Source of the DNA: Enterovibrio coralii
Lineage (GTDB): Bacteria; Pseudomonadota; Gammaproteobacteria; Enterobacterales; Vibrionaceae
DNA: 64,000 nt
Direction of reading: 5' to 3'
NCBI RefSeq assembly: GCF_001559595.1
Contig: NZ_LNTY01000033.1
Coordinates: 1 to 64,000 of the forward strand
The notes below the pieces were generated by a model. The model made no database searches. It had not been told where the DNA came from and was given only the letters and a program-made list of their open reading frames with translations. The position numbers and the translations under genes are program-made. Of the stretch, positions 27,478 through 37,805 are shown piece after piece (the first letter of the stretch is position 1; each line of letters opens with the position of its first letter).

Positions 27478-28398
27478 TCAACCAAACATCACACGATTAA
27501 ACAGCCGCCTTTCTACTTCGGCATCGGCGACATCCATGGGTTTGAAGGTGACGATTTGTCCCGGACGACGCTGTGAAAGCTGGCCAGCACCAAGGCTACT
27601 AAGGCAGCCGATTTTAGGGTAGCCACCAATGGTTTGTCGGTCTTTCATCAGAACAATGGGTTGGCCGTCGTTAGGAATTTGGATCGCCCCAAATGCGATG
27701 CCTTCGGAAATGATGCCATCTAAGCTGCTTTTTACCTCTGCGCCAGAAAGGCGATAGCCCATACGGTCGATGTTTTGGCTAACTTCGTAGGGGCTGGTGA
27801 AGAAGGTCATCTGAGCATCATGCGTGAAGCTGCCATGCTGGTAGGCGGGCATGACACCTAGTTCTAGTGGAGCATCGTAATCAGGAATTGCCCAACGCGG
27901 TGTTCGCTGCTCTGAATGTTGAGTCGTCGGCGCAAAAGAAAGCACGTCACCTTGTTTTATCGGTTCGCCATTGCCTTTGAGTCCACCCAGTTTTTCTCGT
28001 TTTACTGTTGAACAACTGCCAAGTTTTTCTGGGGCGTTGAAACCACCTTTAACGGCAAGATAGGCGCGAAGACCTTGCTTAGGCATGCCAAGCGCAATGA
28101 CGTCATTGGGTTGAATGGCATAGGTCAGCCACGGCGATATGGGTTTGTCGTTTAGCGTGGCTGAAAGATCGGCACCTGTTAAAGCAATGCTGGTGGTCGC
28201 GTTGGCCTTTAACTGTAATTGCCCAAAGGTAATTTCCAGCATGTTGGTGTCTGGTGCATTGCCTAGTAAGCGATTCGCCCAGTAGAAGGCATGTTCATCC
28301 ATGGGGCCACCGGTGGTGATCCCAAGGTGCTGAAAGCCGACTCTACCGCTGTCTTCAAGTAGGGTTAACATACCGGGATTGAGGACATCAAAACTCAC
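27478..28398 (-). CDS. pxpC: 5-oxoprolinase subunit PxpC (biotin-dependent carboxyltransferase-like)
   Basis: A 306-residue protein of the KipA/PxpC family, one of three subunits that open 5-oxoproline to glutamate with ATP. It begins FDVLNPGMLTLLEDSGRVGF and contains FQHLGITTGGPMDEHAFYWAN and TIGGYPKIGCLSS, all diagnostic. The start is a GTG at 28398 that overlaps the pxpB stop by 4 nt (GTGA), indicating coupled translation. It is the last gene of the transporter-PxpABC operon. Confidence 0.93.
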   Translation of the reverse strand: MSFDVLNPGMLTLLEDSGRVGFQHLGITTGGPMDEHAFYWANRLLGNAPDTNMLEITFGQLQLKANATTSIALTGADLSATLNDKPISPWLTYAIQPNDVIALGMPKQGLRAYLAVKGGFNAPEKLGSCSTVKREKLGGLKGNGEPIKQGDVLSFAPTTQHSEQRTPRWAIPDYDAPLELGVMPAYQHGSFTHDAQMTFFTSPYEVSQNIDRMGYRLSGAEVKSSLDGIISEGIAFGAIQIPNDGQPIVLMKDRQTIGGYPKIGCLSSLGAGQLSQRRPGQIVTFKPMDVADAEVERRLFNRVMFG

Positions 28399-29081
28399 AA
28401 TACGCCCCCTTTTTCCAAGAATTCTTTTTTGTCGATGGGGCGGAATCGCACTCGGTTTCCGACATTTACGCGGGCGAGAGAATCACTTTCCCAGTCGACC
28501 ATATTCAGCGGTGTTCTGCCGATGATTTGCCAGCCACCGGGGGTGCTGCTCGGGTAAATCGCCGTCTGGTTTTCCGCAAGGCCGACGCTTCCGGTTGGTA
28601 CTTTCAGGCGTGGCGTGGATTTTCTCGGTACAACAATGGCGTTATCAAGGCTACCTAAATACGCAAAGCCGGGGCTAAACCCAATCGCATACACGCGGTA
28701 TTCACGCTGGCTGTGACGCTCGATGACGGACTTAATGTCCAAGCCTGTTTTGTCACACACATCCTGCATGTCGAGGGCGACTTCTTCGCCGTAGTAAACC
28801 GGAATTTCGACGACGATGTCTGTGTTTTCGTCTTCGGTACTTTTGGCGTCAGCGTTTAAGGCTGCACGGATCCGTTTGATGATATCAAAGCGGTCAGTGC
28901 GGTTGAGGTCAAAGCTAACCAACATCGAGTTGTACGAGGGAATGATATCGGTGACCAAGTCGCCAAGCGCATCTCGCACTTGGTAGATGGCCGCATTCAC
29001 ATCCGCTGCGATGTCATCATCGATTTTGTCGCCGAAATAGATGATCAATGTTTGTTCGTTGACTGGTTCAATCCGCGCCAT
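28395..29081 (-). CDS. pxpB: 5-oxoprolinase subunit PxpB (KipI family)
   Basis: A 228-residue protein beginning MARIEPVNEQTLIIYFGDKI, with the KipI-type PSYNSMLVSFD, the YAIGFSPGFAYLGSLD segment and GWQIIGRTPLNMVDW near the end. It partners PxpC in the ATP-dependent hydrolysis of 5-oxoproline. The ATG at 29081 has GGAGG upstream and overlaps the 3' end of pxpA by 14 nt; a longer frame to 29138 is ignored. Its stop overlaps the pxpC start. Confidence 0.93.
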   Translation of the reverse strand: MARIEPVNEQTLIIYFGDKIDDDIAADVNAAIYQVRDALGDLVTDIIPSYNSMLVSFDLNRTDRFDIIKRIRAALNADAKSTEDENTDIVVEIPVYYGEEVALDMQDVCDKTGLDIKSVIERHSQREYRVYAIGFSPGFAYLGSLDNAIVVPRKSTPRLKVPTGSVGLAENQTAIYPSSTPGGWQIIGRTPLNMVDWESDSLARVNVGNRVRFRPIDKKEFLEKGGVL

Positions 29082-29808
29082 CTTCCCTCCACTGACGAAG
29101 AGATTGAACAACGGCTGATGCATGCGGCCCATCACCATGAATACACAAAGTATCTGCTTTAACGCTGATGGTTTTGCCGCTTAGCGTATTGACTGTACCT
29201 TGCTCAACAATCTGCTGAACTTGTTTGAAGATCGCAGAGGCACTGCCATGCACTGCACCTTCAATACGTCTATCAACCAAAAACCCTTCGTCGTCGTAAG
29301 CGCGGTCTGAAAAAGCTTCAAACATTAAATCGATGCCGATTTCTTCGGCCAAGTCTTCGATGGGCTGACGATGTGGAATTGCCATCACGACTAGCGGGCA
29401 ACCCGGCGCAGCATCTTTGACAGCGCGCATGACCGTTCGCAAGACTGACATGTCTTTCATCATTGTGTTGTAAAGAGCACCATGTGGTTTTACGTAGTCC
29501 ACGATGGCTTTTTGCTGGGAACAAATGCCTTTCAGGGCGCCGATTTGGTAACCCAACCAGCTATAAAGCTCTTCCTCGGTGCAGTCAAACTTGCGTCGGC
29601 CAAAGCCCATAAGATCGGGATAGCCTGGGTGAGCACCGATGGTGACGCCATTCTCGCGCGCCAGCGCAACGGTTTTTTGCATGGTTACAGGGTCGGAGGC
29701 GTGAAAACCACAGGCAATGCTCGCCATATCAATGCAGGGCATGACTTCACTGTCTTTACCCATTGTCCATGCACCGAAGCTTTCGCCCATGTCGCAGTTA
29801 AGTTTCAT
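29068..29808 (-). CDS. pxpA: 5-oxoprolinase subunit PxpA (LamB/YcsF family)
   Basis: A 246-residue protein starting MKLNCDMGESFGAWTMGKD, with IDMASIACGFHASDP, GAHPGYPDLMGFGRR and DYVKPHGALYNTM, the signature segments of LamB/YcsF proteins, and DTLCIHGDGPHA near the end. It is the third subunit of the widespread prokaryotic 5-oxoprolinase. It lies 28 nt after the TRAP large permease gene, so uptake and breakdown of the substrate are genetically linked. Confidence 0.94.
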   Translation of the reverse strand: MKLNCDMGESFGAWTMGKDSEVMPCIDMASIACGFHASDPVTMQKTVALARENGVTIGAHPGYPDLMGFGRRKFDCTEEELYSWLGYQIGALKGICSQQKAIVDYVKPHGALYNTMMKDMSVLRTVMRAVKDAAPGCPLVVMAIPHRQPIEDLAEEIGIDLMFEAFSDRAYDDEGFLVDRRIEGAVHGSASAIFKQVQQIVEQGTVNTLSGKTISVKADTLCIHGDGPHASAVVQSLRQWREDGAD

Positions 29809-29836
29809 TCAATGTCCTTATTATTCTGAATTGCCG

Positions 29837-31143
29837 CTAACGTTGACTCATTGTGGTTGGCAGATAGGTCACTATCTCTGGGAATGCCGTGATCAACACT
29901 AACCCCAAAAGGATCAGCATGAAAAACGGAAGTGCTGCACGTGCGACATAGAGTATGTTTTTGCCTGTGAGTGCTTGAATAACAAACAGATTAAAGCCAA
30001 CGGGCGGAGTGATTTGGGACAGTTCCACCACAAGGACGATAAAGATCCCAAACCACAGTAAGTCGATGCCTGCTTGCTGCACCATAGGCAAAACCACAGC
30101 GACGGTTAATACCACCACAGAAATTCCATCAAGGAAGCAGCCAAGCACCACAAACAAAATGGTGAGGTAAAGGAGCAGTTCAAACGGCGAAAGCGACATA
30201 GCAGCAATCCACTCGGCTAGCGCACGAGGGATGCCGAGAAAGCCCATCGCTAAGGTAAGAAAGTGTGCGCCAACCAGAATGAACCCGATCATACAGGCAC
30301 TTTTTACTGCGCCTAACAGGCTGTCGATAAAGCTCGCTTTTGTCAGAGAACCCGTGAGCTTAGCGAGTACCATGCACCAAATACGCCAAGTGCTGCCGCC
30401 TCCGTGGGTGTGGTAAAGCCGCCATATATTGAACCAAGAACAAACGCGATGAGCGCAACGATCGGCAGCAGCTTCTTCAACGCTTTAAAGCGGATGCTCC
30501 ACGTGATGTCATCTTTGCCGTGCTGAGGAAGCTGGTCTTTATTAAACAATGCCCAAAGGGTGGTGTAGCCAACAAACAATCCCATCAGCATGATGCCGGG
30601 CAATGCGCCAGCAATGAAGAGTCTGCCAATCGACACTTCGGCGGCAACGCCATACACAATCAAGATGATGGAAGGCGGGATCAAAAGCCCCAAGGTGCCA
30701 GAGCCTGCTAGTGTGCCGACGGCCATTTTTTCGCTGTAGCCCTGCGCTTTTAGCTCAGGTAAAGTCATTCTGCCTATGGTGGCTGCCGTTGCCGCAGACG
30801 AACCTGACACCGCCGCGAAAATGCCACAGCTCAGGACATTCACATGCAGCAACTTGCCTGGGAAGCTGCTTAGCCAAGGTGATAACCCTTTAAACAAATC
30901 CTCTGAAAGACGGGTTCTGAATAAAAGTTCTCCCATCCAGATAAACATTGGGAGTGCTGTAAGGGACCAACTGGTACTTGCGCCCCAACTTGAGGAAGCG
31001 AAAAGTAATCCTATCTGCTCATTACCACTAAGATACAGCCCAAGGACACCGACGCCAATCAGTGCCAAAGACACCCACAGCCCTGCGGCCAAGAAGAGCA
31101 ACATGCTAACGGCGAGAATGATGGAGATAAGCGTCATATCCAT
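29837..31143 (-). CDS. TRAP transporter large permease (DctM type), one frameshift near 30373
   Basis: Multi-pass inner-membrane subunit that moves the substrate with sodium. The first frame (31143 to about 30373) has SGSSAATAATIGRMTLPEL, GTLGLLIPPSIILIVYG and GGFTTPTEAAALGVFGA; the second continues VLAKLTGSLTKASF and ends with ITPPVGFNLFVIQ and FPEIVTYLP. Restoring one A at about 30373 gives 435 residues, the usual DctM size. Its ATG overlaps the small permease stop by one base (TAATG). pxpA follows after 28 nt. Confidence 0.9.
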
Positions 31144-31673
31144 TACGCGCCCTCCTTGTCATCAATCATTTCAATCGCTACGTCTTCGTTTTCAAGTTTC
31201 TTGTAGTGCGGAGTGATGCCACGAATGTTCTCGACCAAGCTATCCAGCACCGCGAGCGTAAAGGCAATCATGCCAACGGCCAGTGGAACTTGCGGGATCC
31301 ACAGTGGAATGGGGATATAACCGTGCGTGACTTCTTCAAAGTCGTAAGACTCCCACACCATGTAGGCGCAGTAGTAACTTGCAAAACAAAGCAACAAAAA
31401 CGCCACGGCTAATACAACAGTTTCTATCGGCTGTTGGAGCTGCTCCGGCAAGCGTTGAATCGCCAGATTTACGCGAATATGGCCGCCTTCTCGAAAGGTG
31501 TACGCAAGGCCAAAAAAGGTTGATGCAGCGAGCGCATAGCCTGAAAAATCTTCTGCAGACGGAACGATAAAACCAAAGAATCGACCGATGATTTGAGCGA
31601 GGATGATCAGCATGATCAACACAATGAAAAAGCCGGATAAACCACCAGAGAGCAGATACAGCTTGCGCTTCAT
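31143..31673 (-). CDS. TRAP transporter small permease (DctQ type)
   Basis: A 176-residue inner-membrane protein with four predicted helices. The family pattern is clear: RFFGFIVPSAEDFSGYALAA followed by FREGGHIRVNLAIQRLP and a late hydrophobic PLAVGMIAFTLAVLDS. It bridges the periplasmic binding protein and the large permease. Its stop overlaps the DctM start by one base. It lies 87 nt after the dctP-like gene, with a strong hairpin in the gap that may reduce its expression relative to the binding protein. Confidence 0.92.
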   Translation of the reverse strand: MKRKLYLLSGGLSGFFIVLIMLIILAQIIGRFFGFIVPSAEDFSGYALAASTFFGLAYTFREGGHIRVNLAIQRLPEQLQQPIETVVLAVAFLLLCFASYYCAYMVWESYDFEEVTHGYIPIPLWIPQVPLAVGMIAFTLAVLDSLVENIRGITPHYKKLENEDVAIEMIDDKEGA

Positions 31674-31715
31674 GGGAAACCTTCCTGATTGGTATATTAG
31701 GGTTGTTTAGGTTGC

Positions 31716-31746
31716 GCCCTCCCCAAATCCTTTTTCAGGGGAGGGC
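31716..31746 (-). promoter_or_regulatory. Intercistronic hairpin between TRAP binding-protein and permease genes
   Basis: GCCCTCCCC pairs perfectly with GGGGAGGGC around a 13-nt loop, 15 nt after the dctP-type stop. There is no T run, so it more likely protects the 3' end of an abundant binding-protein message than terminates transcription fully. Confidence 0.6.
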
Positions 31747-31760
31747 ATTCATGCCTGCGA

Positions 31761-32741
31761 TTACTCGCTGCGATAGGTGTTCAAGACTGGCGAGAGTGCT
31801 TGTGGGTTCTCTGCTTCCCACTCTTCTGTCATGGTCACACCAATATCTTGCAGTTCGTTGAGCAATTGCGCTGAGGGTGCGGAGACCACAATGCCGTTGT
31901 CCGCGAGTGTTTTTGTGTCTTTCGCTTCCTGTGCGGTAACTTCAGACCAACCACGGGCTTCAGCAGCAGCGGCAGCATCCAAAATCGCTTTCTGGGTGTC
32001 TTTATCTAAACGTTTGAAAGCACGTTTGTTTACCACCACAAAGTTTTTCGGGATCCACGCTTTTACTTCAGTAAAGTGGCTGAGGTAATCCCATGCTTGA
32101 CCATTCGCGCCAGTAGATGGCGAGGTGATCATTGCGTCGATGATGCCAGTGCTGAACGCTTGCGGAATATCCGGTACCTGCACCGTGGTGGGTGTGGTAT
32201 CCATCAGGTCTGCCAGACGAGACGTTGAAGGGCTGTAAGCACGCATTTTGGTGCCTTTAATATCAGCCAGTGAGTTCACTTCTTTTTTGGTATACAGGCT
32301 TTGCGCTGGCCATGGCACGGTATAAAGCAGGATAAGTCCTTCTTTACTGAGTTGTTTTTCAATCTCAGGCTTTGCAGCTTGCCACAGCTTTTGCGCTTGT
32401 TCGTAGTCGGTTGCGAGAAACGGAATATTGTCATGCTTAAAGATAGGGTGAGTGTTTCCCATGATGCCGATGAACACCTCACCGAGTTGCACCTGACCTG
32501 TGCGCACCGCGCGAGGAATTTCAGGGTGCTTCATCAACGAGGCACCAGAATGTACTTTGATGTCTAGCTCGCCACCGGTTGATTCTTTGATTTGCTCAGC
32601 GAAGTCATAGGCAATCTTGGTTGGTAGGTTCGCATCGCCATACGGTGTGGGCATGTGCCATTGTGCAGCGAAGCTTGATGGCACCATTAACGTTGAAATC
32701 GCTAACACAGCGGAAGGTAGCAGGGTTTTCAACAACTTCAT
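31761..32741 (-). CDS. TRAP transporter periplasmic substrate-binding protein (DctP type)
   Basis: A 326-residue exported binding protein with a signal peptide ending VPSSFA. It shows the DctP pattern: TKIAYDFAEQIKESTGGELD, a GQVQLGEVFIG segment, the KMRAYSPSTSRLADLM segment carrying the arginine that usually clamps a carboxylate, and VQVPDIPQAFSTGIID. The ligand is probably a carboxylate; the neighbouring PxpABC and DUF1445 genes point to 5-oxoproline or a glutamate-related acid. It lies 27 nt after the DUF1445 gene. Confidence 0.92.
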   Translation of the reverse strand: MKLLKTLLPSAVLAISTLMVPSSFAAQWHMPTPYGDANLPTKIAYDFAEQIKESTGGELDIKVHSGASLMKHPEIPRAVRTGQVQLGEVFIGIMGNTHPIFKHDNIPFLATDYEQAQKLWQAAKPEIEKQLSKEGLILLYTVPWPAQSLYTKKEVNSLADIKGTKMRAYSPSTSRLADLMDTTPTTVQVPDIPQAFSTGIIDAMITSPSTGANGQAWDYLSHFTEVKAWIPKNFVVVNKRAFKRLDKDTQKAILDAAAAAEARGWSEVTAQEAKDTKTLADNGIVVSAPSAQLLNELQDIGVTMTEEWEAENPQALSPVLNTYRSE

Positions 32742-32768
32742 CGGAAGTCTCCTTGTCTCGTGTTTTCA

Positions 32769-33596
32769 TCAAAGGACAGAAAGTTGCTCAGAGGCGATAT
32801 CCGTCACCAACATTTTTCCTGGAGCATGGGTGATTGCAATCGGGGGTTTGGCGTTTGCAATCGCGACCTGAGGCGTGACGCCGCAAGCCCAAAATACGGG
32901 GATTTCATCATCATGAATTGGCACCGCATCGCCAAAATCGGGTGCGGAAATGTCATCGATACCGATCATACTTGGGTGGCCTAAATGCACTGGCGCACCG
33001 TGAGATTTCGGATAACGCGTCGTGATCTGCACTGCACGAATGGCGTCAGCAGGCTTGAATGGGCGCATAGACACCACCATAGTGCCACCGAAATGCTCGC
33101 TCGATTCCACGGGAATATTGGTGCGATACATGGACACGTTCGATTGGCAGTCGATGTTTCTCAGCGAGATGCCAGCGCGCATCAGCGCGTCTTCAAAAGA
33201 AAAGGAGCAACCCAGCACAAAGGTCACCATGTCATCCCACCACAAATCGCGAATATCGTTGGTTTTTTCAGTCAGCTTACCGTGGCGAAACACATGGTAC
33301 TCAGGGATGTCTGTTCTGATATCGATGTCTTCGCCAAGGGTCTCGAGCAAAGGTTCCCCGGGAGCGGAAACCGCTAGTAGCGGGCAAGCGACAGGATTTC
33401 GTTGGCAAAACACCAAGAAATCGTCTGCCCACGCTTTTGGCAAAATCACGATATTTCCTTGTGCGAGTCCTGAAGCAAATCCACTTGTGGATCCATTGAA
33501 CGAACCGTTTCGAGCCAACTGACGGAGTTCGCGAGCCTGATTCAGAGAGGCTTCATGCTGGTTGGTGGCGATTGTGTTGTTTTGTCCTGCAAGCAT
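32769..33596 (-). CDS. DUF1445 putative hydro-lyase (D-glutamate cyclase-related)
   Basis: A 275-residue protein of the UPF0317 family. Recognisable pieces are the N-terminal [78 protein letters not shown] and the late [14 protein letters not shown] and [14 protein letters not shown] eukaryotic relative (DGLUCY) converts D-glutamate to 5-oxo-D-proline. With PxpABC and a TRAP carboxylate transporter in the same operon, a role in salvaging D-glutamate or 5-oxoproline is a good inference, though the enzyme has not been shown to do this here. The ATG at 33596 has AAAGGA upstream. Confidence 0.88.
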   Translation of the reverse strand: MLAGQNNTIATNQHEASLNQARELRQLARNGSFNGSTSGFASGLAQGNIVILPKAWADDFLVFCQRNPVACPLLAVSAPGEPLLETLGEDIDIRTDIPEYHVFRHGKLTEKTNDIRDLWWDDMVTFVLGCSFSFEDALMRAGISLRNIDCQSNVSMYRTNIPVESSEHFGGTMVVSMRPFKPADAIRAVQITTRYPKSHGAPVHLGHPSMIGIDDISAPDFGDAVPIHDDEIPVFWACGVTPQVAIANAKPPIAITHAPGKMLVTDIASEQLSVL

Positions 33597-33700
33597 TGAA
33601 GATCGTCCTTTCCCTAAACTTGAATTTACTGTTAAGTAAATGTTGCAGGTTGGTGTCATTTCGTCCAATTATAGTTTTTTACAGATTCTGATAAATAAAA

Positions 33701-34597
33701 TTAATCGGTTTTGTGAGCGTGCTTCGTCGCGATGTCTACAGCAAGTTTCGCCGCTTCTTCGGCGGCCCCATTTAGCGGGGCTTGAAGGTAGGATGCGGTA
33801 AAACCGAGAGGGGAAGGTGTCCAGTCGCAGTCAACGTAGCGTAGCTTGCCTTCATCCACTGCTTTTTGCGCGATGGCGATGGGCAAGCTGGCGAGACCCA
33901 ATCCATCGACTGTCATGCGAAGACAGGCAGAGAGCGAACTTGATGTAAAGAAGCGCACCTCTGCTGTGTCCGCATTCGAAAGTTGTTCTTTTATCTCGCC
34001 AAACGGACGGGTATTTCTGGCATAGGTGATAATCGGCCAACGCGCCAAGTCGTCGAGAGAAAGCGTCTGTTCCGGTAAATCAAGAGTCGGGCTTGCTGCC
34101 CAAGCGAGAGGGTATCGGCAAAGCGGATGGTTGGTGACTGAGGCTTCAGAAATCGGTCCCATTAAAAACGCGAGATCGAGCGTTCTGTCCATCAAATCGT
34201 GTCGAAGGTTTGCAGTGACATCAACAGTAATGTCGATATCAAGGCGTGGAAAGGTTTCCTTAAACTGCTTGAGAAAATCGGTCAGCCAAGTGTGAACAAC
34301 CGTCTCTGAAATCCCGAGTCGTAAGGTCCCGGAAAACAGCGCATTGTTTTCTGCGCGACGATGAAACTGATCTGCCGACTGCAACATCTTTTCCGCAAAG
34401 GGCAAAAGTTCTCTGCCTTTGGCCGTGAGGGCAATGGGGGACGCGTCGCGATCAAACAAGATAACACCGAGCTCTTTTTCCAAGCTCGCAATGCGCGAGG
34501 AAATCGCAGGCTGGGTGGTGAATTGCTGCTCTGCAGCTTTGCGAAAGCTTCTCAAGGTGGCGACAAGCACAAAGGTTTCTATGCGTTTAAGGTTCAT
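33701..34597 (-). CDS. LysR family transcriptional regulator
   Basis: A 298-residue regulator. The winged helix lies in residues 1-60 (MNLKRIETFVLVATLRSFRK, then TTQPAISSRIASLEKELG) and the effector domain follows (SGTLRLGISETVVHTWL, TSSSLSACLRMTVDGLGLAS). The ATG at 34597 matches the family's usual start; upstream in-frame ATGs at 34612 and 34627 cannot be excluded. It lies about 100 nt before the DUF1445 gene on the same strand, so it probably controls the salvage operon and itself. It is divergent from rimO. Confidence 0.9.
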   Translation of the reverse strand: MNLKRIETFVLVATLRSFRKAAEQQFTTQPAISSRIASLEKELGVILFDRDASPIALTAKGRELLPFAEKMLQSADQFHRRAENNALFSGTLRLGISETVVHTWLTDFLKQFKETFPRLDIDITVDVTANLRHDLMDRTLDLAFLMGPISEASVTNHPLCRYPLAWAASPTLDLPEQTLSLDDLARWPIITYARNTRPFGEIKEQLSNADTAEVRFFTSSSLSACLRMTVDGLGLASLPIAIAQKAVDEGKLRYVDCDWTPSPLGFTASYLQAPLNGAAEEAAKLAVDIATKHAHKTD

Positions 34598-34791
34598 GGC
34601 TGAGGCGAGCATCCCTCTGGTTAACATCCTGTAATTGAAAAGATAGGACTGTTCTGCTCCGACTGACTTTATCGCATTATTTTCGTGAGCCATTCCACAT
34701 CTTGAGGTGGTTTCGACAAAATCGGGCAGGTATAATCGCCCGCTAATTACGCCGTTCCTCCGAATGGCGGTAACCTGTGAGCAATGAAAGC

Positions 34792-36207
34792 ATGACTGTC
34801 GAAACCTACACGCCAAATAAAACAACGACGTTAGAGACGGCGAAAAAAACGATCGCGGAACAAAACGAAAACCGCGGCGAGACTGCTACAGCGGGCGGTA
34901 ATAAAATCGGGTTTGTTTCTTTGGGCTGCCCAAAGAACCTGGTTGACTCAGAACGCATTCTTACCCAATTGCGTACCGAAGGGTACGAGATTGTAAACAG
35001 CTACCACGATTCAGACGTGGTCATCGTAAACACCTGTGGTTTCATCGACAGCGCGGTTCAGGAATCTCTGGACACCATCGGTGAAGCACTGAAAGAAAAC
35101 GGCAAAGTGATCGTCACGGGCTGTCTGGGCGCACGCGAAGATGAAATCCGCGAAGTTCACCCGGGTGTGATGGGCATTTCAGGCCCGCACGCTTACGAAA
35201 ACGTACTGGAGCACGTGCATCAGTTCGCTCCTAAGCCAGAACACAACCCGTTCACCAGCCTAGTACCAGACCACGGCGTGAAACTGACGCCAAAGCACTA
35301 CGCATACCTGAAAATATCGGAAGGCTGCAACCATCGTTGTACCTTCTGCATCATCCCGTCAATGCGTGGTGATCTGGTAAGCCGCCCTGTGGGTGAAGTG
35401 CTAAGCGAAGCAGAACGTCTGAAAAATGCTGGCGTTAAAGAGCTGCTGGTGATCAGCCAAGACACCAGTGCATACGGTGTGGACACTAAGCACAGCACTG
35501 GCTTTGCGAACGGTATGCCTGTTCGTCAAAATCTGAAAGCACTAAGTGAAGAACTGGGCAAACTGGGCATTTGGACACGTCTGCATTACGTTTACCCATA
35601 CCCACATGTTGACGACATCATTCCTTTGATGGCCGAAGGTAAAATCCTGCCTTACTTGGACATTCCTTTCCAACACGCGAGCCCTCGCGTACTGAAAGCG
35701 ATGAAGCGTCCGGGTAAAGCAGAGCGTACCCTTGAGCAAATCAAGAAGTGGCGTGAAATGTGTCCTGAGCTGGTTATCCGTTCTACGTTCATCGTGGGTT
35801 TCCCGGGTGAAACCGAAGAAGACTTCCAGATCCTGTTGGATTGGCTGAAAGAAGCACAACTGGATCGCGTGGGTTGCTTTAAGTACTCACCAGTAGACGG
35901 TGCAGCAGCGAACGAGATTGAAGATCAAATCTCAGAAGATGTGAAACAAAATCGTTTCGACCGCTTCATGCAGCTTCAACAAGAAATCAGTGCGGCGAAA
36001 CTGCAGAAACGCATCGGCACCACCATGAAAGTGTTGATCGACGAAGTGGATGAAGAAGGTGCGATAGGCCGTACGTATGCAGATGCACCAGAAATCGACG
36101 GCGTTGTTTATCTGAACGAAGAGTTCAACGTGAAAGCGGGTGATATCGTAGACGTTGCGATTGAGCATGCTGACGAATACGACCTTTGGGGGTCGGTAAT
36201 TCGTTAA
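34792..36207 (+). CDS. rimO: Ribosomal protein S12 methylthiotransferase RimO
   Basis: A 471-residue radical-SAM enzyme that adds a methylthio group to an aspartate of ribosomal protein S12. The N-terminal cluster ligands are Cys46, Cys82 and Cys111; the radical-SAM cluster is Cys179, 183 and 186 in [14 protein letters not shown] domain ends the protein, with the family tail YDLWGSVIR. The ATG at 34792 ([16 protein letters not shown]) is preferred because Vibrio relatives, from memory, start the same way; a GTG at 34777 is possible. The ~45-residue tail before FVSLGCPKN is longer than in E. coli. A terminator follows. Confidence 0.96.
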   Translation: MTVETYTPNKTTTLETAKKTIAEQNENRGETATAGGNKIGFVSLGCPKNLVDSERILTQLRTEGYEIVNSYHDSDVVIVNTCGFIDSAVQESLDTIGEALKENGKVIVTGCLGAREDEIREVHPGVMGISGPHAYENVLEHVHQFAPKPEHNPFTSLVPDHGVKLTPKHYAYLKISEGCNHRCTFCIIPSMRGDLVSRPVGEVLSEAERLKNAGVKELLVISQDTSAYGVDTKHSTGFANGMPVRQNLKALSEELGKLGIWTRLHYVYPYPHVDDIIPLMAEGKILPYLDIPFQHASPRVLKAMKRPGKAERTLEQIKKWREMCPELVIRSTFIVGFPGETEEDFQILLDWLKEAQLDRVGCFKYSPVDGAAANEIEDQISEDVKQNRFDRFMQLQQEISAAKLQKRIGTTMKVLIDEVDEEGAIGRTYADAPEIDGVVYLNEEFNVKAGDIVDVAIEHADEYDLWGSVIR

Positions 36208-36227
36208 TAGACTTACGTTGGAAGAAG

Positions 36228-36248
36228 AAAGCGGCTGTTAGCCGCTTT
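36228..36248 (+). terminator. Terminator of rimO
   Basis: AAAGCGGC pairs with GCCGCTTT around a 5-nt loop and runs into a T tract, 20 nt after the rimO stop. Confidence 0.88.
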
Positions 36249-36269
36249 TTTTCTGCCCAACGTTTGCTG

Positions 36270-37658
36270 TCAGTTGCCGTCCAAGACAGCAGGTAGAATG
36301 TATTGCGATACCATGCGATGTGTCTGAGGCTCTCGCGCAAAGTTGTAGCCGTTAGTGACAATGACGAGATCCAGTTCATCAATGATGATGATACTTTGGT
36401 CGCCCCAGCCAAGGGCAAGAACGGCGGCATAATCGTTGTAGTTGTGGGTGTAATTGCGCGTCCACCAGTAATATCCGTAACCCATACCCAAGACGGTATT
36501 GAGTGATTGCGTGCTTTCTTCAATCCACGATTGAGATAAAAGCTGTTTGCCCTGCCATTTTCCGTCATCGAGCATCAACTGACCCAGCTTTAACATGTCT
36601 CTTGGTCTTAGCAGCATGCCACCGCCTGCGCCGGGTCTGCCATCCAACATAGACATCCAACCTGCGTTATCGAAACACAGTTCTGCTAGTGGACTTTCAC
36701 GAAAGTAATCGGCGGCATCTTCAGATTCAGTGGCATTGGCGATTACCTCGCTGGTGAGGTCGACAAAGCCGCCACTGTAGGCGTAGTGCGAGCCTGGGTC
36801 GTGAGCTAAAGGCTGTTTGATAGTGAATTCTACAGCGTCATCAGAGAGGATCTGTTGGAGGCGCACATTCGTGGGATCAGAGTAGGGTTTGCTCCATTCA
36901 TCCCATTCTAGCCCCGCTGTCATTGAAAGCGTGTGTTTGAGCGTGATGGACGCTTTGCCATGTTTAAAAAGCTTTTCATATTTCGGCAAATAGTGAGCGA
37001 TTGGGCTATTCACACTTTCAACGGCACGCGCGTCGATTGCCGTTCCTGCCAGCATAGACACAATACTTTTAGTGACTGATTGCACTGTGTGTTTTTCATC
37101 TTTGTGGTAGCCGTTGAAGTAGTGTTCTGCCACCAGTTCACCATTTTTAGCGACAAGGATGCTGTTGATGTTCCCGAATCGCCTTTTCTCAATACTCTTC
37201 CACAATGGGGTAAGTTTTTGTTGTAGAGAAAGCGTGGGCTCGAAGAACTCATCCGTTGAACATTGTTCTGAGTTGCTGATGTCTTCACCTAAGAGGCTCG
37301 TTCGATGGGCAGTCGAAATGTTTATGTTTTCGTCTGGTTCAATGCGGTGAAACCGTTTGGTGTAGGTTGGGTCAACGTAGTCGATATATTGATATTGCCC
37401 GTCATCCAGGTCGCCAAATTTCCCTTTTGCGTACACATGCTTTAACACCATGTGGTCGTCGCTGGTGAGTTTGATTTCTGCGATACCTTGGAATGAGTGG
37501 AAGAAAAGTTGGCCATTTTCTTCTGTGACTTTAACGAAAGACGGTTCCCAGTCACTCGATTGGTAAAGCCCAATATAAGCGGAATCTGAACCCAGTGCCT
37601 GTGCAGCGAACGTTGCTGAGAGGAGAAAAGCAACAGTAGCGTGTTTGAACCCAACCAT
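36270..37658 (-). CDS. Exported serine hydrolase, class C beta-lactamase family
   Basis: A 462-residue protein with a signal peptide (about 23 residues ending QALG). An N-terminal region of ~140 residues of unknown fold precedes a penicillin-binding-protein-like domain. The SxxK motif is SVTKS, the second motif is YAYSGG in place of Tyr-x-Asn, and GWGDQSI may be the third-strand motif. Such proteins are esterases, D-amino-acid peptidases or amide hydrolases rather than true beta-lactamases; the substrate is unknown. It is convergent with rimO and transcribed alone. Confidence 0.85.
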   Translation of the reverse strand: MVGFKHATVAFLLSATFAAQALGSDSAYIGLYQSSDWEPSFVKVTEENGQLFFHSFQGIAEIKLTSDDHMVLKHVYAKGKFGDLDDGQYQYIDYVDPTYTKRFHRIEPDENINISTAHRTSLLGEDISNSEQCSTDEFFEPTLSLQQKLTPLWKSIEKRRFGNINSILVAKNGELVAEHYFNGYHKDEKHTVQSVTKSIVSMLAGTAIDARAVESVNSPIAHYLPKYEKLFKHGKASITLKHTLSMTAGLEWDEWSKPYSDPTNVRLQQILSDDAVEFTIKQPLAHDPGSHYAYSGGFVDLTSEVIANATESEDAADYFRESPLAELCFDNAGWMSMLDGRPGAGGGMLLRPRDMLKLGQLMLDDGKWQGKQLLSQSWIEESTQSLNTVLGMGYGYYWWTRNYTHNYNDYAAVLALGWGDQSIIIIDELDLVIVTNGYNFAREPQTHRMVSQYILPAVLDGN

Positions 37659-37805
37659 GATTTATCTACTTTTGAAGTGATGTTCAAGATGCTAGATAAA
37701 TCATGGCATTAAGGTAAATGAATCCCGCTGAAAGACCTGATTCTTTGGACGCAATTCATGTTCGCTGTGCAAATCTTGCAACGTGAACAATCGCCTGACA
37801 TTCCA

